Numbered from the stretch's first letter, positions 1-11,931 are shown. The stretch: 64,000 bases of DNA from Xanthostigma xanthostigma (GCA_963575645.1 OY754469.1:11364001-11428000); one strand, 5' to 3'. The notes: generated by a model from the letters alone, not told the origin. Translations and numbers: made by a program.

Positions 1-82
1 ATTGACAAAAATTATTATTTTTGTCAATATATGGTCTGAAAAATTTTTTATTTATTTAAAGAGTTCTATTCAAACCAAATTC
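1..82. repeat. PAL13 palindromic element, partial copy cut by window edge
   Basis: The block TTTTTGTCAATATATGGTCTGAAAAA followed by TTTATTTA and GAGTTCTATTCA matches the outer part of the right arm of the PAL13 copies at 7577 and 60533. The inner part of the copy lies outside the window. It ends near the CTATTCAAAC block, short of the invariant terminus. Confidence 0.6.
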
Positions 83-889
83 GTTTTGTTCAATTTCTAT
101 ACATATTACTTAGGGTGTTTTTATTTTTTTTTTTTTTTGTATTGTATATCATTTTTTTTTTGTTTTTGGTCCCATTGGCTAATGTTTTAGCAATAGACCT
201 AAAAAAAATCTCCCAAAAAGATCAAGCCTGTGAACGGCGCTAACCGAGTTTGTTTCCTATTTAATTTAACATGTGAAAAACGATGTTGTTACTCAAACAC
301 GGATAGCTGGCATACATTTTTTTTTGTAATTTTTGATAGCAGCATTTCGTAGACAATTAACTTTCCCACAAAAGAGGTCCTTAGTACTAAATCCTTGAAT
401 TCATTATTTTCAAAGATACATATTTTTGTGGGAAATTTATTTCTTTACAAAAAGCTGCTATCAAAAAGGGGAAACAAACTCTGTTTGCGCTGTTCACAGG
501 CTGGAAATTTTGGGGAGAATTTTTTTAGGTCCAATGTATAAACAATAGCCAATGGGCAAATCTTTGATTAACGTCTGATTAGAGCTCTTCAATAAATAAA
601 ATTATCGACCAATTTTTCAGACAATATATTAACAAAAAATATAATTAATACATTAACGTTTCGATCCGGATTTGGACCTTCTTCAGAACTGATCTAAAAA
701 ATATAAAAAATAATTAATATTTAGTTTCTAATTCGCTTTTCTTATAAAATTCTTTCAAAATTATTATTTAGTATCAAAATATTAAAAAATAGTATATTGT
801 GCGACTAGTGAGAGAAGGAGAAGATTCCATGAGCGTAAAACGCACGCGAGTGGAATATTCTCCTTCGATCAATGGTCGCACATAATACT

Positions 890-1226
890 TTATTCAACTA
901 GCAGGAGTAATATGTAATCGGGGCCCTGATAAAAGAGGGAAAAATAATAAATCACTTCATTGATTGACGTACCCACAATAAGATTGCCATGACTTTCGCT
1001 GAATTGCGATGCTGTTTTCATATATACAATACCGCCTACCACGTTCCTATTGGTCCAGAAGCTGCGTGCAGTTTTTTTCATTATTTCGCGCTTGGGCTTG
1101 CTACTGAGTTTCTATTGGTCCAGAAAATTCATTATTACACTCTACGCGTCAACATGAAGTAATTTATTATTTCTCCCGAGTTTAGCAGGGCCCCGAAATT
1201 ACATATTACTCACGCGTGTTGAATAA
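890..1226. repeat. Inverted-repeat element inside the PAL13-1 loop
   Basis: The left end is TTATTCAACTAGC, then GAGTAATATGTAAT and CGGGGCCCTG. The right end is CAGGGCCCCG, then ATTACATATTACTC and GTTGAATAA. Arms are about 40 bp with a few mismatches. A second small inverted repeat precedes it (TTGTGCGAC near 800, GTCGCACA near 875). No ORF is credible. Confidence 0.7.
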
Positions 1227-1244
1227 AATAATATTATTATTATT

Positions 1245-1273
1245 GCACATACCGCTAAACTAGCGGTATGTGC
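1245..1273. repeat. Perfect 13-bp stem hairpin
   Basis: GCACATACCGCTA, a three-base loop AAC, then TAGCGGTATGTGC. It follows an ATT-repeat directly downstream of the 890-1226 element. Function is unknown. Confidence 0.8.
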
Positions 1274-1482
1274 TTTATTATCGCTTTGCGCGTCAGAGCT
1301 GACTTTCGTTCACATAAGAAGTTGTATCTAAGTTAATTTCGCTAGAAATCCATTCAAATTGAAGCTTTTTGAAAAGAGGAGATTCTGATCTATAAAACAG
1401 AACCATTTTTAAATCCATTCGAGTTCATAAATACTACTATAATTGTAATTGAAAATCACGAACAGCAGTCGTCGGTTGGTCT

Positions 1483-1536
1483 GTACGTATGTACGTACGT
1501 ACGTACGTACGTATGTACGTACGTACGTACGTACGT
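1483..1536. repeat. GTAC tetranucleotide microsatellite
   Basis: About 13 units of GTAC with two GTAT variants. It is self-complementary. Confidence 0.95.
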
Positions 1537-1786
1537 CACGACTCTACAGATCGCAATTTTGGTCAGATTGCCTTGGGTTATATTTTATTCACTTTATTTA
1601 CTATCAGACCAGAACCCTATTTAAATTCACTAAAATGTGTTCAGTAGTTTAATTTTTATAAACAGTTTTATTTTATTATTTTTTGACAGTCAATAGTTTG
1701 AAAAAACAATATAATAATTACTGTGTAAATGTCCATAAAACAAGTGCTACACTTGTATACCGTAATAACAGTAGAATGCTTAGCAA

Positions 1787-1856
1787 GTTTCGTAACGTAA
1801 TGGGTATGTCATCAGACCCACAACAGTAAGGTCCTGGGTTCGATTCCTTCCGAAAT
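1787..1856 (+). pseudogene. tRNA-Val-like pseudogene
   Basis: The stretch has an exact B-box (GGTTCGATTCC), a possible 5-bp acceptor pairing TTTCG/CGAAA, and an anticodon-loop context whose central triplet would be CAC (Val). The D-arm and T-stem are degenerate, so it is more likely a tRNA-derived fragment than a working gene. It lies in the loop of PAL13-1. Confidence 0.4.
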
Positions 1857-2340
1857 AATTGGATTTTATTTTTTTTTTTTCTATTCCATTTTATTCCACT
1901 TGATATTAATTATATATTATATTATGTATACCTACATAGTTCTTATTTTTTTTTCAAATTTAAAAAAATATTTTTTTAATTTTGAATTATTTATTTCTTT
2001 AAATTTTTTAAAAATATCTTTTCAATTTTGTTTTTTTTATCATACCTACAGTGGAAAACTTGCGGGATGTGCACTTTTGGTTTTGCCAACTATTATTGAT
2101 TATTTTTTCAATATTTTGATACTATTTAATAATTTTTAAAGAATTTTATAAAAAAAGCGAATTAGAAATTAAATATTAATTATTTTTTATATTTTTTAGA
2201 TCAGTTCTGAAGAAGGTCCAAATCCGGATCGAAACGTTAATGTATTACCTAATTATATTTTTTGTGAAAAATTGGTCGATAATTTTATTTATTGAATAGC
2301 CAATGGGACCCGAAAACAAAAAATAAAAAAACCCTAGTGC

Positions 2341-2646
2341 ACACACGTAACAATCGATTCAACACCTTGTATTCATATTCTATATAGCGTGTCAATTAGT
2401 GTTTCTTCTGGGCAGTCGCCAGTCGCGGCCGGCCGCTAGACGCGTCCAAGAATAGCTACAAACGTCGTTGTAGCGCCATCGTCCTCGGCGAACGCAGTCG
2501 GCTAGCTATAATATAAACTCAGAATCCAACGAGGTGTAACCCACGCCCGATGTACCGCAGAGTCGCTGATCATGATTCCAATCGCTAGTCTGCAGAATTT
2601 ATCACAGGCATATCGTATTAAAGAAATCGTAATAAAAAAAAAAAAA
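2341..2646. other. Stretch without a visible gene; moderately GC-rich
   Basis: At 2400-2600 the base composition rises (GCGGCCGGCCGCTAG). No splice-consistent ORF was found. It could be regulatory or a non-coding exon of the downstream gene, but nothing in the sequence decides it. Confidence 0.3.
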
Positions 2647-2985
2647 TTGGTTGTCTGTAAAGTCGGTTTACGGACGATAGTTTTATCTTATGACATTTTT
2701 ATTAGATATCTTGATTTTAAGTCTTAATTTCCACGGTTTATGAAACAAAGGCCACCTGTCAGATGTAGCTTTCGCTGGAACAGCCGAAAAAAATGTTGTA
2801 CGCACACTACTCTCTGACGTCACGCGAGAAGAGTGAGAAATGTGTACAAGCCGACGCCGATCGTGCTTCTCTATCGCTTATACTGCGCTCTCGCTTGCAC
2901 GCACAGGGTCAGGCGGAACGTTACGGCGTTACACTTTTTCGTGCGTGCAGCTGCTGTTTCATCAATTTATAAGACGTTATCACGT
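2647..2985 (+). mobile_element. HB element, copy 1 (339 bp)
   Basis: It starts TTGGTTGTCTGTAAAGTCGG after an A-run and ends GACGTTATCACGTC before an A-run. The start can fold as GTCTGTAAA/TTTACGGAC and the end as GACGT/ACGTC. Six further copies are at 23414, 34559, 44003, 45608, 50448 and 52643. Confidence 0.85.
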
Positions 2986-5189
2986 CAAAAATGACGATTC
3001 TTTGTCTTAAAACTGGCTGAAACATTAGAATAATGATTTAACGTCGTGTAATTCAACATAATAATTCGTACCAGGTCGCCGAATAGCAAAAAAGTAATCA
3101 CGGAAACACTAACTTCGCGGCGAGGTACTTTTTTTAGTATTCAGACTTCTTCAAGAGAATCATTGCACCGGGCTACATTAAGGAGGTTGATGCGTTACAG
3201 TCCCAATCAAAAGTAAGTCGAATTCTAAATGGGAATTTTTCCATAATAAATTTTTACAAAAGGCTATGAATCGTTGATACCAATAAATTATTGTCATAAA
3301 GGCATAAATAAATATTTTTTTTAATATTAATTAATTATTTCAGTATTTTACTTAATGGACTAACTTTTGAATTTTTTGTACAAAGTTAGGTTGGAAAAAA
3401 TAAATTTATGTAAATATCTGTATTTTACATATTTTTTGCAGTAAATAATTAAAAAAATAAATTAGAAGTAATAAAAATTAAAATTAAATCATTAAAAAGT
3501 TGAAAATTCAGTTAAAATTGTTAAAACTGTCAAGAATAAAAGTCCATAATCGAAAAGTGCTAAGGTTTAATAATTTTTTTTATTGATTAAAAGTCTCCTA
3601 ATTAAATTGGAAAAAATATTAAAATATGTGTACGACATCGATGCTTTACATAGTTAGTTTTCGGAACTGGCATTATTTGGTTATTTGCAAAAAATTAAAA
3701 TGTACCGTTTGCATGCTAGGTTGACATATTTTCCATAAGACAACATGTAAAAGTTTTTTTTAATTTTTAGCTTTATAAATCTCCTAATGATTTTGGATTT
3801 TTTACAGAAAATTTTGTCATAAAAAAATCTATTAAAAAAACGTTATTTCAGATTTTTTTCATTATCTTCGTAAAACGGGTCATCCTCCTTAAATGACTGA
3901 TGTGCCGCTTTTTAAATCATACTTGACTTTTCTGTCACATAATATTTTTTTAAATCATTTTCAATGACAAATTTCAGTGAAATCTTCCTGAAAGTCCATA
4001 TAATATTCTACTTGGACGATATTTCTATAAGTAGGTACAGCTACTGTAAAATGTGCACAAAATTAGATGATACCTAATAAATATAGACAATTTCAAAACC
4101 ACCGATTCGACTGGCAAAAGTAACCAGTAAAATAATTGAAACCAGTACATTTTCGCAGAAGTTATTGTTATTATAAAGGAAAATTTCATACACACACGCG
4201 TGCGCGCAACCCGGGTCGCAATATGGTAAACCTCACTTTTCTCTTTGCGTTTTGACCAGAGTCGGATTTAACTTTTTGGTGCGTACAGGATCTCGACTTT
4301 TATTAATATCGTCTTCTTCAAAATATTATGTTTGTCATACTTTCTAAAGTTCCGCACTATTTTCCATAATATTTGATCCCGAAGAATCTACATTTTCATA
4401 AATGCTAAAGTCCCGTGCAAACATATACCTAATTTTTAATCAGAGGTCTAATAACCGAAATAGTTTTAACTAGGAAAAAAGTAATCACGTTTTGTGGTGC
4501 TCCATCTGTGCCGGTGCCTTGGTGTGCCTTGTAATAAACCCATCACTGGTTTTGAGGGCAGTAAAATCAAAATCTGACCCTATCTCTCGGGCACGATTTA
4601 TAGACCTTATCCATGTTCTAACGGGACATGGAACTAATAAATTGTAGCATGGAATAAAAACAGTCACGTTATTGACATCTCTACATTGATCTGCATAACA
4701 TAACATATAGGTACACGTGTGATGTCATATCCACATATGTCTCTTACACACTGTCGTACCAACCACAAAATTCAAGTGTGCTACCAGAATTCCAGGGTAA
4801 TCTTAACACAACTCGACTGATTTTGATCGAACTTTCACCATAGTTTTCGTTATACGTCAGAGAATAGGGACGGCTAGATAAGTGGTGCCTATAGCCTGTA
4901 ACCTGGCTTGAACCAATAGAATATTTAAAAAAATTTAGGGACCACATAATAATAATAATAATAATTAATACTTACTATTAATGTATTTTCTTTCTTTACA
5001 TATAACTATTAAACTAAAGAAATGTCTGAACTATAGGGTCATTAACAGAGGTATTGTATTTTATAGAGCAAATCATTTTTTTAGAAATTTCATGCCCGAG
5101 TTGATAAAATGAGCCAAAACTTAAGTTGCCGCGAGTCACACGTGGCTCGCGAGCTACGGATTGGTCATCCCTAAGCTATAGGTATTATT
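2986..5189. other. No gene seen
   Basis: AT-rich sequence with no credible coding exon, tRNA or dated repeat end. A - strand ORF at 4485-4706 has THAP-like spacing at its start but was not accepted. Confidence 0.5.
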
Positions 5190-5197
5190 GCGCTTCT

Positions 5198-5340
5198 CAG
5201 CCCCGGATCTAGAGAGGGGATCAAACCGGGGCGGCCTCCCCGGGCGGCAGTTACAAGCGGCGCCAAAATCATAATATAATATTGTGGAAAACCACACCCA
5301 ATTTGTCCCCGGTTTAAAAAAAATCGTAGATCCGGGGCAG
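5198..5340. mobile_element. Miniature hAT-like element, 143 bp
   Basis: Terminal repeats are CAGCCCCGGATCTA and TAGATCCGGGGCAG (13 of 14 paired). Exact 8-bp duplications GCGCTTCT lie at 5190-5197 and 5341-5348. An end starting CAG plus an 8-bp duplication is the hAT signature. Confidence 0.85.
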
Positions 5341-5348
5341 GCGCTTCT

Positions 5349-6046
5349 AATAAAGGTGGCTGAACAACAGCTAAATAACGGGAAAAAACGCGAGCGAAGT
5401 AAATTTCTTGTTTAAAATAAAATTTATTTATTGGACAATTTTAGTTTGAGCGCTCTACGTTATTCTAATATTGATTCAGAAAGACAAATACCTACGAGCA
5501 AATTATATTCACATGAGAACTAAAAATTTTCAAGGCTGTTTCAACGGATCACAAAAGTATCAATTACCGGAAATTTGTTTAGACTTCAGAGATAACTTAC
5601 TACCATATTTGTACATTAATCTACAGTCATAGAGTTTATATAACGACAATGATTACAAACACGTTATACTAAATTATATAAAGAGTAAACAAAAAAAAAT
5701 AGAAGAACATTTTTATTTACTTCCCGACTTAACAAAATAGATATTATAAATAAATAACTGACAGATAATAGTCATAATCATAAATAATTCCTGCAAAAAT
5801 ATTCTATCGTATTAATTAAATCGGTTCACTGCAGCACCCATATAATATTTATGATGCCAGACATACAAACTTACAACGAAATTGTAGTTGTACGTACTAG
5901 TTTTGGAGAAATTTGAATTTTTAAAACTATAGCTCTTTGAAATGATATCCCATACTGATACGTGACCGCATACAAGATATTGTTACGAGAATGATACCAT
6001 AAGATGAAAGAAACGTTTTTTCCAAAATGTAGCTATATGTCTGATT
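5349..6046. other. No gene seen
   Basis: AT-rich sequence without coding signal. Short ORFs on the - strand near 5.9-6.2 kb run into the hAT-like element at 6055 and are not genes. Confidence 0.5.
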
Positions 6047-6054
6047 GTTTGTAC

Positions 6055-6607
6055 CAGCGTTGCCAGTTTTTTTTTTGCCAAGTCGGGATTTTGGAACTCT
6101 TTGAGTGAAAACAGCGAGATTCTTTCGTCGAAAGCGGGACATAGTAAAAAAAACGTATATAATCAGAAGTTTTTAAATACCTATTTATCTTTTTATTTGA
6201 ATTAAAATTACGTTTGCGTGACAATAGAAAGCAAAAATAGCCATAGAAAATGTATTTTAATAAAAATATAATATTTTAAATCAGATTTACCCTATCGTTA
6301 ATTGTCTTATTCGTCTTCAGAATAAAAAAAAAAAAAAAAAAAACCGAAATCAAAATCAAAAAAGTTTTATTCATTAGAAAAATATGGCGTTTCAAACAAT
6401 AATCTGTGGAGTGAGTGTTACAAATTGCAACTTACAATAAGAGAATAATTATTTATAAGAATTACTTATTCATGATATTTCTGTGAAGATTTAACTTCTT
6501 TTAAAGTTATCCCCGAAAAGCGGGACTGAGCCTGTCCCGCGCGGGACATTTAATTTTGATTTAAAAATCGGGACGTCCCGCCAAAATCGGGACGTCTGGC
6601 AACGCTG
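6055..6607. mobile_element. hAT-like non-autonomous element, CAGCGTTGCCAG family, copy 1
   Basis: Terminal repeats are CAGCGTTGCCAG and CTGGCAACGCTG. Exact 8-bp duplications GTTTGTAC lie at 6047-6054 and 6608-6615. Subterminal GGGAC/GTCCC motifs are frequent (CCCGCGCGGGAC). No transposase is present. The same family at 15549-21843 received the retrotransposon insertion. Confidence 0.92.
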
Positions 6608-6884
6608 GTTTGTACTGACATCACTCGAAAACGATTAAACAGCTTTTGATTTTTTTTACACTAAATCAATGAATAATTGGTACTAATTTTGACATATTAT
6701 TGACCGTCCGAACGTCCTATAATAGTTTTGGATGTACGGCACCAGAAACAATACAAGTACGGCACGCACTCAAATCTGACGAGACGCCTGTGTCATTTTG
6801 CGGCCCCCACATAAATATATACACACATAAACGGAGGTTGTGTTTGCTACATCGCGCGAGGAGCCCACGGGGCGGCGCGCCATT

Positions 6885-7099
6885 CAGTTTCAGTAGACCA
6901 GAGTCCGTCAAGTCGGTACGCCGCACTGTACATATCAATAAATACCTATATCAATAATATAGGTAAAACCATCTGTGTAAATACATTTATGTAAGTGGTC
7001 GTTGCAGATATCGGTGATAACTGTGTGATAAATGATAACATGCTATGTGTGTGAATTATTACTAACTTTGATTAAGGATCTATTACAATCGGCAGCACG
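6885..7099 (+). promoter_or_regulatory. Candidate promoter and non-coding first exon of the LD-motif gene
   Basis: A GC-rich block (6840-6920) contains TTCAGTTTCAGT, which resembles the arthropod initiator. The following sequence has no long ORF and ends at a strong donor, CACG|GTAAGT, at 7099/7100. The next good acceptor before the first coding exon is at 23233. The link is inference and needs transcript reads. Confidence 0.3.
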
Positions 7100-7576
7100 G
7101 TAAGTCATATCAATACCAAATAATATATACCTATATAAATCGAATCAGTCGTTTGGCCAATAGATCGCTTATTTTACGCTTCTACGGAAAGAGGCAGCCA
7201 CCATAGCTGATCAGTGATCAGTGATCACCCATTTCTAGGTACTTTTCCACTGCACAACCGTTGAGCGAAATGTTTATAATAAAGTATATATAGGTACATT
7301 TCAAATCTAAAAATGGAGAAGCTTTAGATTTAAAACGTACACCGGTGAAAGGATTTTCTTCAAAACGTTTTTCGCGATGCGCGTACGTAAAATATATCTA
7401 AATTAAACAGCAATAATGTAATCATTAATTGTAACGAAATGTGTATAACTGAACAGACGCGTCTATTGAAGGGTTAAATATTAACAAGTACACCGGCATA
7501 GCTTAAAAGCTTAAAAGTTGCTATAGACATTCGAAAAAAAATATTGACGGATTGATTCTTAGAAGTTGTAAAATAT

Positions 7577-8062
7577 CAAATCTTTGATTAACGTCTGAAT
7601 AGAACTCTTCAAATAAATAAAATTGTCGACCAATTTTTCTCAGACTAATATATTGACAAAAAATAAAAAATAACAAATCAATATAAAACAAGATGACGTT
7701 TCGATCCGGATTTGGATCTTCTTCAGAAATATCTAAAAAATATAAAAATTAATTAGTATTAGGCCTAGTTTATATGAGAGGCGTTCAACGCGCGTTAGCC
7801 CAACGCGCGTTTACAATTTCTATAAAATTGTATATAACTGTTTACATGATAACGCGCGTTTTTGAATCATCAAACTTTCAATCTTTCGTACAATTTATTA
7901 GATAATAGCTTAATACTAATTACTTTTTATATTTTTTAGATATTTCTGAAGAAGATCCAAATCCGGATCGAAACGTCATCTTGTTTTATATTGATTTGTT
8001 ATTTTTTTATTTTTTGTCAATATATTAGTCTGAGAAAAATTGGTCGACAATTTTATTTATTT
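7577..8062. mobile_element. PAL13-2, palindromic element
   Basis: The left terminus CAAATCTTTGATTAACG is complete. The right arm stops at TTATTTGA, about 30 bp short of the equivalent end. AGTTGTAAAATAT is duplicated at 7564-7576 and 8065-8077 (up to 15 bp if GA of the arm is counted). Both arms carry the CCAAATCCGGATCGAAACG block or its complement. A Harbinger-type MITE fragment lies in the loop. Confidence 0.9.
7761..7870. mobile_element. Fragment of the AGGCCTAGTTTA MITE family
   Basis: One arm of the palindromic MITE seen complete at 37551-37708: AGGCCTAGTTTATATGAG, GGCGTTCAACGCGCG, TAACTGTTTACATG. The second arm is missing. It lies in the loop of PAL13-2. Confidence 0.75.
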
Positions 8063-8262
8063 GAAGTTGTAAAATATACTGAAACTTTAGCTTTGACAAG
8101 ATAATTAGAATTTAAGTTAACTAAAAAATTAACTCGGATGCTAATTAAAAACACAATGGGTTTAGTTGAAAATATAGGCTAGTAATTTAAAACAAGGAAG
8201 AATAAAATTCATCAATTATTCTCATTTTTTTTAAATGTTTCTAAGGCATAATTTATATTAAA

Positions 8263-8400
8263 CTAGCGGTCCCATCCCGATTTCATCCGGGTGCAAAAGA
8301 ACGAATGGGGAGAGGGACATGAGTACGCACATTCATCTTAGTTTACCGAGATGAATGTTTTGTCCAAATTTCATGATGATCGGAGTTACCGTTCAAAAGT
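8263..8400 (-). mobile_element. Helitron, 3' terminal fragment
   Basis: Read on the - strand it ends ...ACCGCTAG followed by T, with the degenerate CACCCGG-type hairpin upstream. It matches the 3' end of the Helitrons at 11932 and 26679. The 5' half is absent. Confidence 0.65.
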
Positions 8401-8708
8401 TTTTGTCTGGCAGACAAATTTTGATTTTGAAATAATAAGTTAGGTACCGATATAAATAAGTTATTCAATGTGGACGTCTTCCAAAAATGGTATTGTATGA
8501 CCAACGAATGCATTATCAAGGTCGAATGACAATCCAAATAAGTGCTGTACGTACATTAATTTTGGGGTCAATGCCAGAACCCAGAAGTCCGATTTACACG
8601 ATTCCAAACTGTATCGTCATGTGGTTTTAATTAAAAAAAAAATATATACGGGGTGGTTTTTTAAAAACCGAACACCTGATTTATTCCCTTAGGAGCGGAG
8701 CTTTAATG

Positions 8709-8947
8709 AGATACTGCACATCGATCTTTGGAAAGAGACAATCTGTAATGAGAGTTTACTCTTAAAGAGGTCAATAACTTTTTCCCATAAAAGATAGTCT
8801 CTTTCCAAAGATCGATGTGCAATATTTACCGCCGCGTTCTCTAAGAAAGTTAAGATCCGTATCCGTATCCGCGGATCTTGAAACCAAATATCCGTATTCA
8901 GATCCGTATCCGCGGATATACATTTTTAACGATCCGGCACATCACTA
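8709..8947 (+). mobile_element. hAT-A element, 5'-truncated copy
   Basis: It contains the internal hairpin (GCACATCGATCTTTGGAAAG and its inverted partner CTTTCCAAAGATCGATGTGC) and the right end with GATCCGTATCCGCGGAT and CCGGCACATCACTA. The left terminal repeat is missing. Complete copies are at 22498, 25653, 34765 and 52468. Confidence 0.8.
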
Positions 8948-11931
8948 AAATGTACAGATCGAAAGCATGCCAGCTGGCAACATACCAACACAAATGATGA
9001 TTGTTCGCAATATAATACGAATCCCTTTTTTCTGTGAAATGTCGGAAAATTAAAATCGAATTTATAAACATAGCTACAGTAGCCACACATACAGACCGAA
9101 AAAGTTTGCGATTTTGCGTAGTTTCGAAATTTAGATACATAGATAAAATTAATATAGACGCTCGACAACATAGGTCGGACTTTAGCGAATTTAGTGAAGA
9201 AAAAAAGACACACGACGCTCCTTAAATGATCAGTTTAAGTCCGATTGTGAGATTTAAGAATCTGACTGGCATCATAGGCGGGCGCACTGCAGTGCGTGCC
9301 CGTGCACCCACAAATTCTCTATCTGTCGGCGACAAGCATATAATATAATGAAGGAAAAACGTGCAGATATATATATAAGGTATACGTGCATAGTGACCGA
9401 TAGGTTATCGCTAACTGTTTTTATGACGTCATTATTATTATCCCTGGCACCCAGAAATAACAAAATCCTGCGGACGCCAATGCTGATTGATTCTGAAAAA
9501 AATGAATGAAATTTGAATTTAAATAAAAGCGGATTTTTTCTTTGAAGATGCCACAAACAAAAGAACTTTAGAATGGGATATATATAACGAACGATGAAGC
9601 GAAATAGTTTTTTTAAATTGATTATCCGTTAAGTGCATATACCTACCCAGGGGTCGACGACAACTTGCAAGGGGTCCATGTTAGCGGGAAAAAAAATTGC
9701 GGGTCCATGAAATGAAAATGGGGGTCAACGATAGGGAATCTCCTAACAAAAAAAGAAACAAACTGGGCATCGTTAACCGAAGATATTTAAGATTAAATCT
9801 AACTAAATTGATGCCAAATGTTGAAAATTTATTATTAAAGCATAGGGTTCATCCCTCACACTAAAAGCATTTATTTTTGGCTTAGTTATTTTATGTAACA
9901 GAAAGTAAATTTTAATTTGATTCGTTTAATTTGAATCTAATAATTAATAAATGTATAAAACTAAACATTTCACACTACATTTCACTACCGTTATAAATTT
10001 AAATCGTTCAAAGTGAGTAGCACTATACCGGTTGTCAAAAATACATTTGAAATTAACGAATTTGCAAAAAATCAATATCAGATAAGCAGGTGGTCTACCC
10101 CAAACCGAAAAACATGGCAAGTGGTCCACGAGACAAAAAAGTTTGGGGACCTCTGCCCTAAGCATTTCTTGAATATGGGCTCCATCTCTAATATGTTCAG
10201 TTTATAAAAAAAATCAAATTGATGGAAAAAAGTTAAAAATCATGGATTTTTAAGAAAAAAATTGAATTTTACAATCAATGCTCCCATTGAAAATTTGGCT
10301 GTCTATTAGGCATTTTTATACAATTAATAGAAAAAAAGTTTCAAAACTTTAAAATTAGAAAAATTGAACTACTTAATTGAAAAAATGTTTTTTTCGTTTT
10401 CATTTTCAAAAATAAATTATTTATTATTTATTTTTAACTTTTATACTTCTAAAGACAGTTTAATATCAGTAAATAAAATTTTTGAGAACATGACAAAAAG
10501 AAAAAAAAATTGTTCACACGGTTTAGTGAGGTACTTTTCATTTCTGAGTTGCTTCTTGGTGCCCCCTGAGACGTGATGCCCTAAGCAATTGCTTAATTTG
10601 CTTATAGGTTAATCCGGCACTGTACAAAGAAGACTGCGCATTAATTATCGAGATTATAAGCTCAGTAACAGAGTGATACGAAAAATAGCCTCAGTATTCC
10701 TCGGTAGGTAAATAGCTGAAAGATTACATTAAATTTAATTAAACGCTACGCTACACACTTATATACGATCAGATTGCAGAAGTGCGCTGTGCGCCATTTA
10801 ATGCAACGTAATTTAATCTAGAGTTCTTTGCTTACTGAAGCTTACTGAGCCGAAACTCATCCCAACGAGTCTGCGTAACTCCTTTATGACTGTTTCTTAT
10901 TATGCAGTGTATTGTACGAGAGAAACATTGGATTAATAATTTAAATATAGTATAACAAAACGCAGTTTCCATCTCAGATTCACATAATAATATGTGTGTT
11001 GAATTTACATCCGAACCTTGCCAAACATGGGCACGACGTGATGCGTGTGTTTTTTTTTTTTATTATAATTTCAAGGCCGCCCACTTGCTGCGCGCGACAC
11101 TGGACATGATAAAGAGCGTACACCACTAGAGTGTAAAAAAGGTTGTGCCACCTGTTGAAAGCGCAATAATTGCATTACCGGGATATTATGAAATAAACTG
11201 AAAAGTGGCTGATTTGCCCTAAGGCCCAGTAGGCCCGGGCCTAGGGCGGCCAATCGTGACAAAACACCGTATGGCAGGCCGGACTCCACGGTGCAGTCTG
11301 CATCGTACAACAATAATCTTCATAAAAAAGTGATCTGAATATCTAATTTAGATCAATATTTGGACAGTTGAGTTTTTTTTAATGCATTTAAAACAGACAA
11401 CTTATTAAAACCAACAATGTTGAGCTATTGTCGATGATTTAAAAAAAAATCACCGTATATTGTTACCATTGTACAAAAATAACAATGTGTCGTTGAAAAC
11501 AGATGAAAACTGATAATACTTATAACTGATGAACTTGAATAATTAGGTTCAATTTGTAAAAGACAAATTGGTTATTATGTTCGTATGACGCAATCAGTTC
11601 ATTCAATTTGGCGTTGAAGGTCAAGGCTAGGGCATTATCTACATAGATGTTAAATTATTGTTAATGCAGTTTGTTCAATTTGTTAAGTAAAATCACAGTT
11701 TAAAAATAATCCAACGAATTGTTCTTTTAAATTGAGGCTATTATGTAACGCCTATGAGCGTGCTTAATATGTGTATAGGAAAAAGTTAATTTTTTGTGAT
11801 TTCCATGACAGGAAATTAAAAGTCTAAATTTCGAACAGTTTTTTTAAACTAACGCATTTATACGAGCGGCAGGTGTACTATATATTTCAGGGCTACAAAC
11901 CTGTTTTGTTATTTTTATATATATTTTGTTA
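8948..11931. other. No host gene; repeat debris
   Basis: At 9648-10160 there is a possible hAT-like unit with ends CAGGGGTC and GACCTCTG and related GGTCCATG/GTGGTCCACG motifs, but no matching target duplication. At 10560-10617 GGTTAATCCGGCACTG resembles one end of another hAT-like MITE. The CCTAAGGCCCAGTAGG block near 11220 is repeat-like. No coding exon is supported. Confidence 0.4.

Larger units (their letters stand above)
557..2294. mobile_element. PAL13-1, palindromic element with long central insert
   Basis: The arms are inverted copies of each other. The left begins CAAATCTTTGATTAACG and carries CGTTTCGATCCGGATTTGG near 660. The right carries CCAAATCCGGATCGAAACG near 2218. The element is flanked by AATAGCCAATGGG at 544-556 and 2295-2307, a 13-bp target duplication. 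The left terminus is complete and the right arm is truncated. The central loop (about 750-2130) holds a second inverted-repeat element, a 13-bp hairpin, a GTAC microsatellite and a tRNA-like sequence. Confidence 0.85.
113..2340. repeat. Foldback element, interrupted in its right arm by PAL13-1
   Basis: The left arm (113-260) reads AGGGTGTTTTT, then GGTCCCATTGGCTA, AGACCTAAAAAAA, GCCTGTGAAC. The right arm repeats these in inverted order at 460-556: GTTCACAGGC, TTTTTTTAGGTCC, ATAGCCAATGGG. It resumes after PAL13-1 at 2308-2336 with ACCCGAAAAC and AAAAACCCTA. Removing PAL13-1 and one target duplication leaves an element of about 0.48 kb. No coding capacity is visible. Confidence 0.75.

Noticed and set aside
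1486-2139. CRISPR-like or tandem gene arrays
   Set aside because: The repeats are a simple microsatellite and transposon arms, in a eukaryotic context.
4485-4706. - strand ORF resembling a THAP domain start (Cys-rich, then RTWIRSINRA)
   Set aside because: The full C2CH pattern and downstream AVPTIF-like motif are missing, and there is no splice support.
9648-10160. Possible complete hAT-like element (CAGGGGTC...GACCTCTG)
   Set aside because: Flanks TACCTACC and CCCTAAGC do not match, so boundaries are unsupported.
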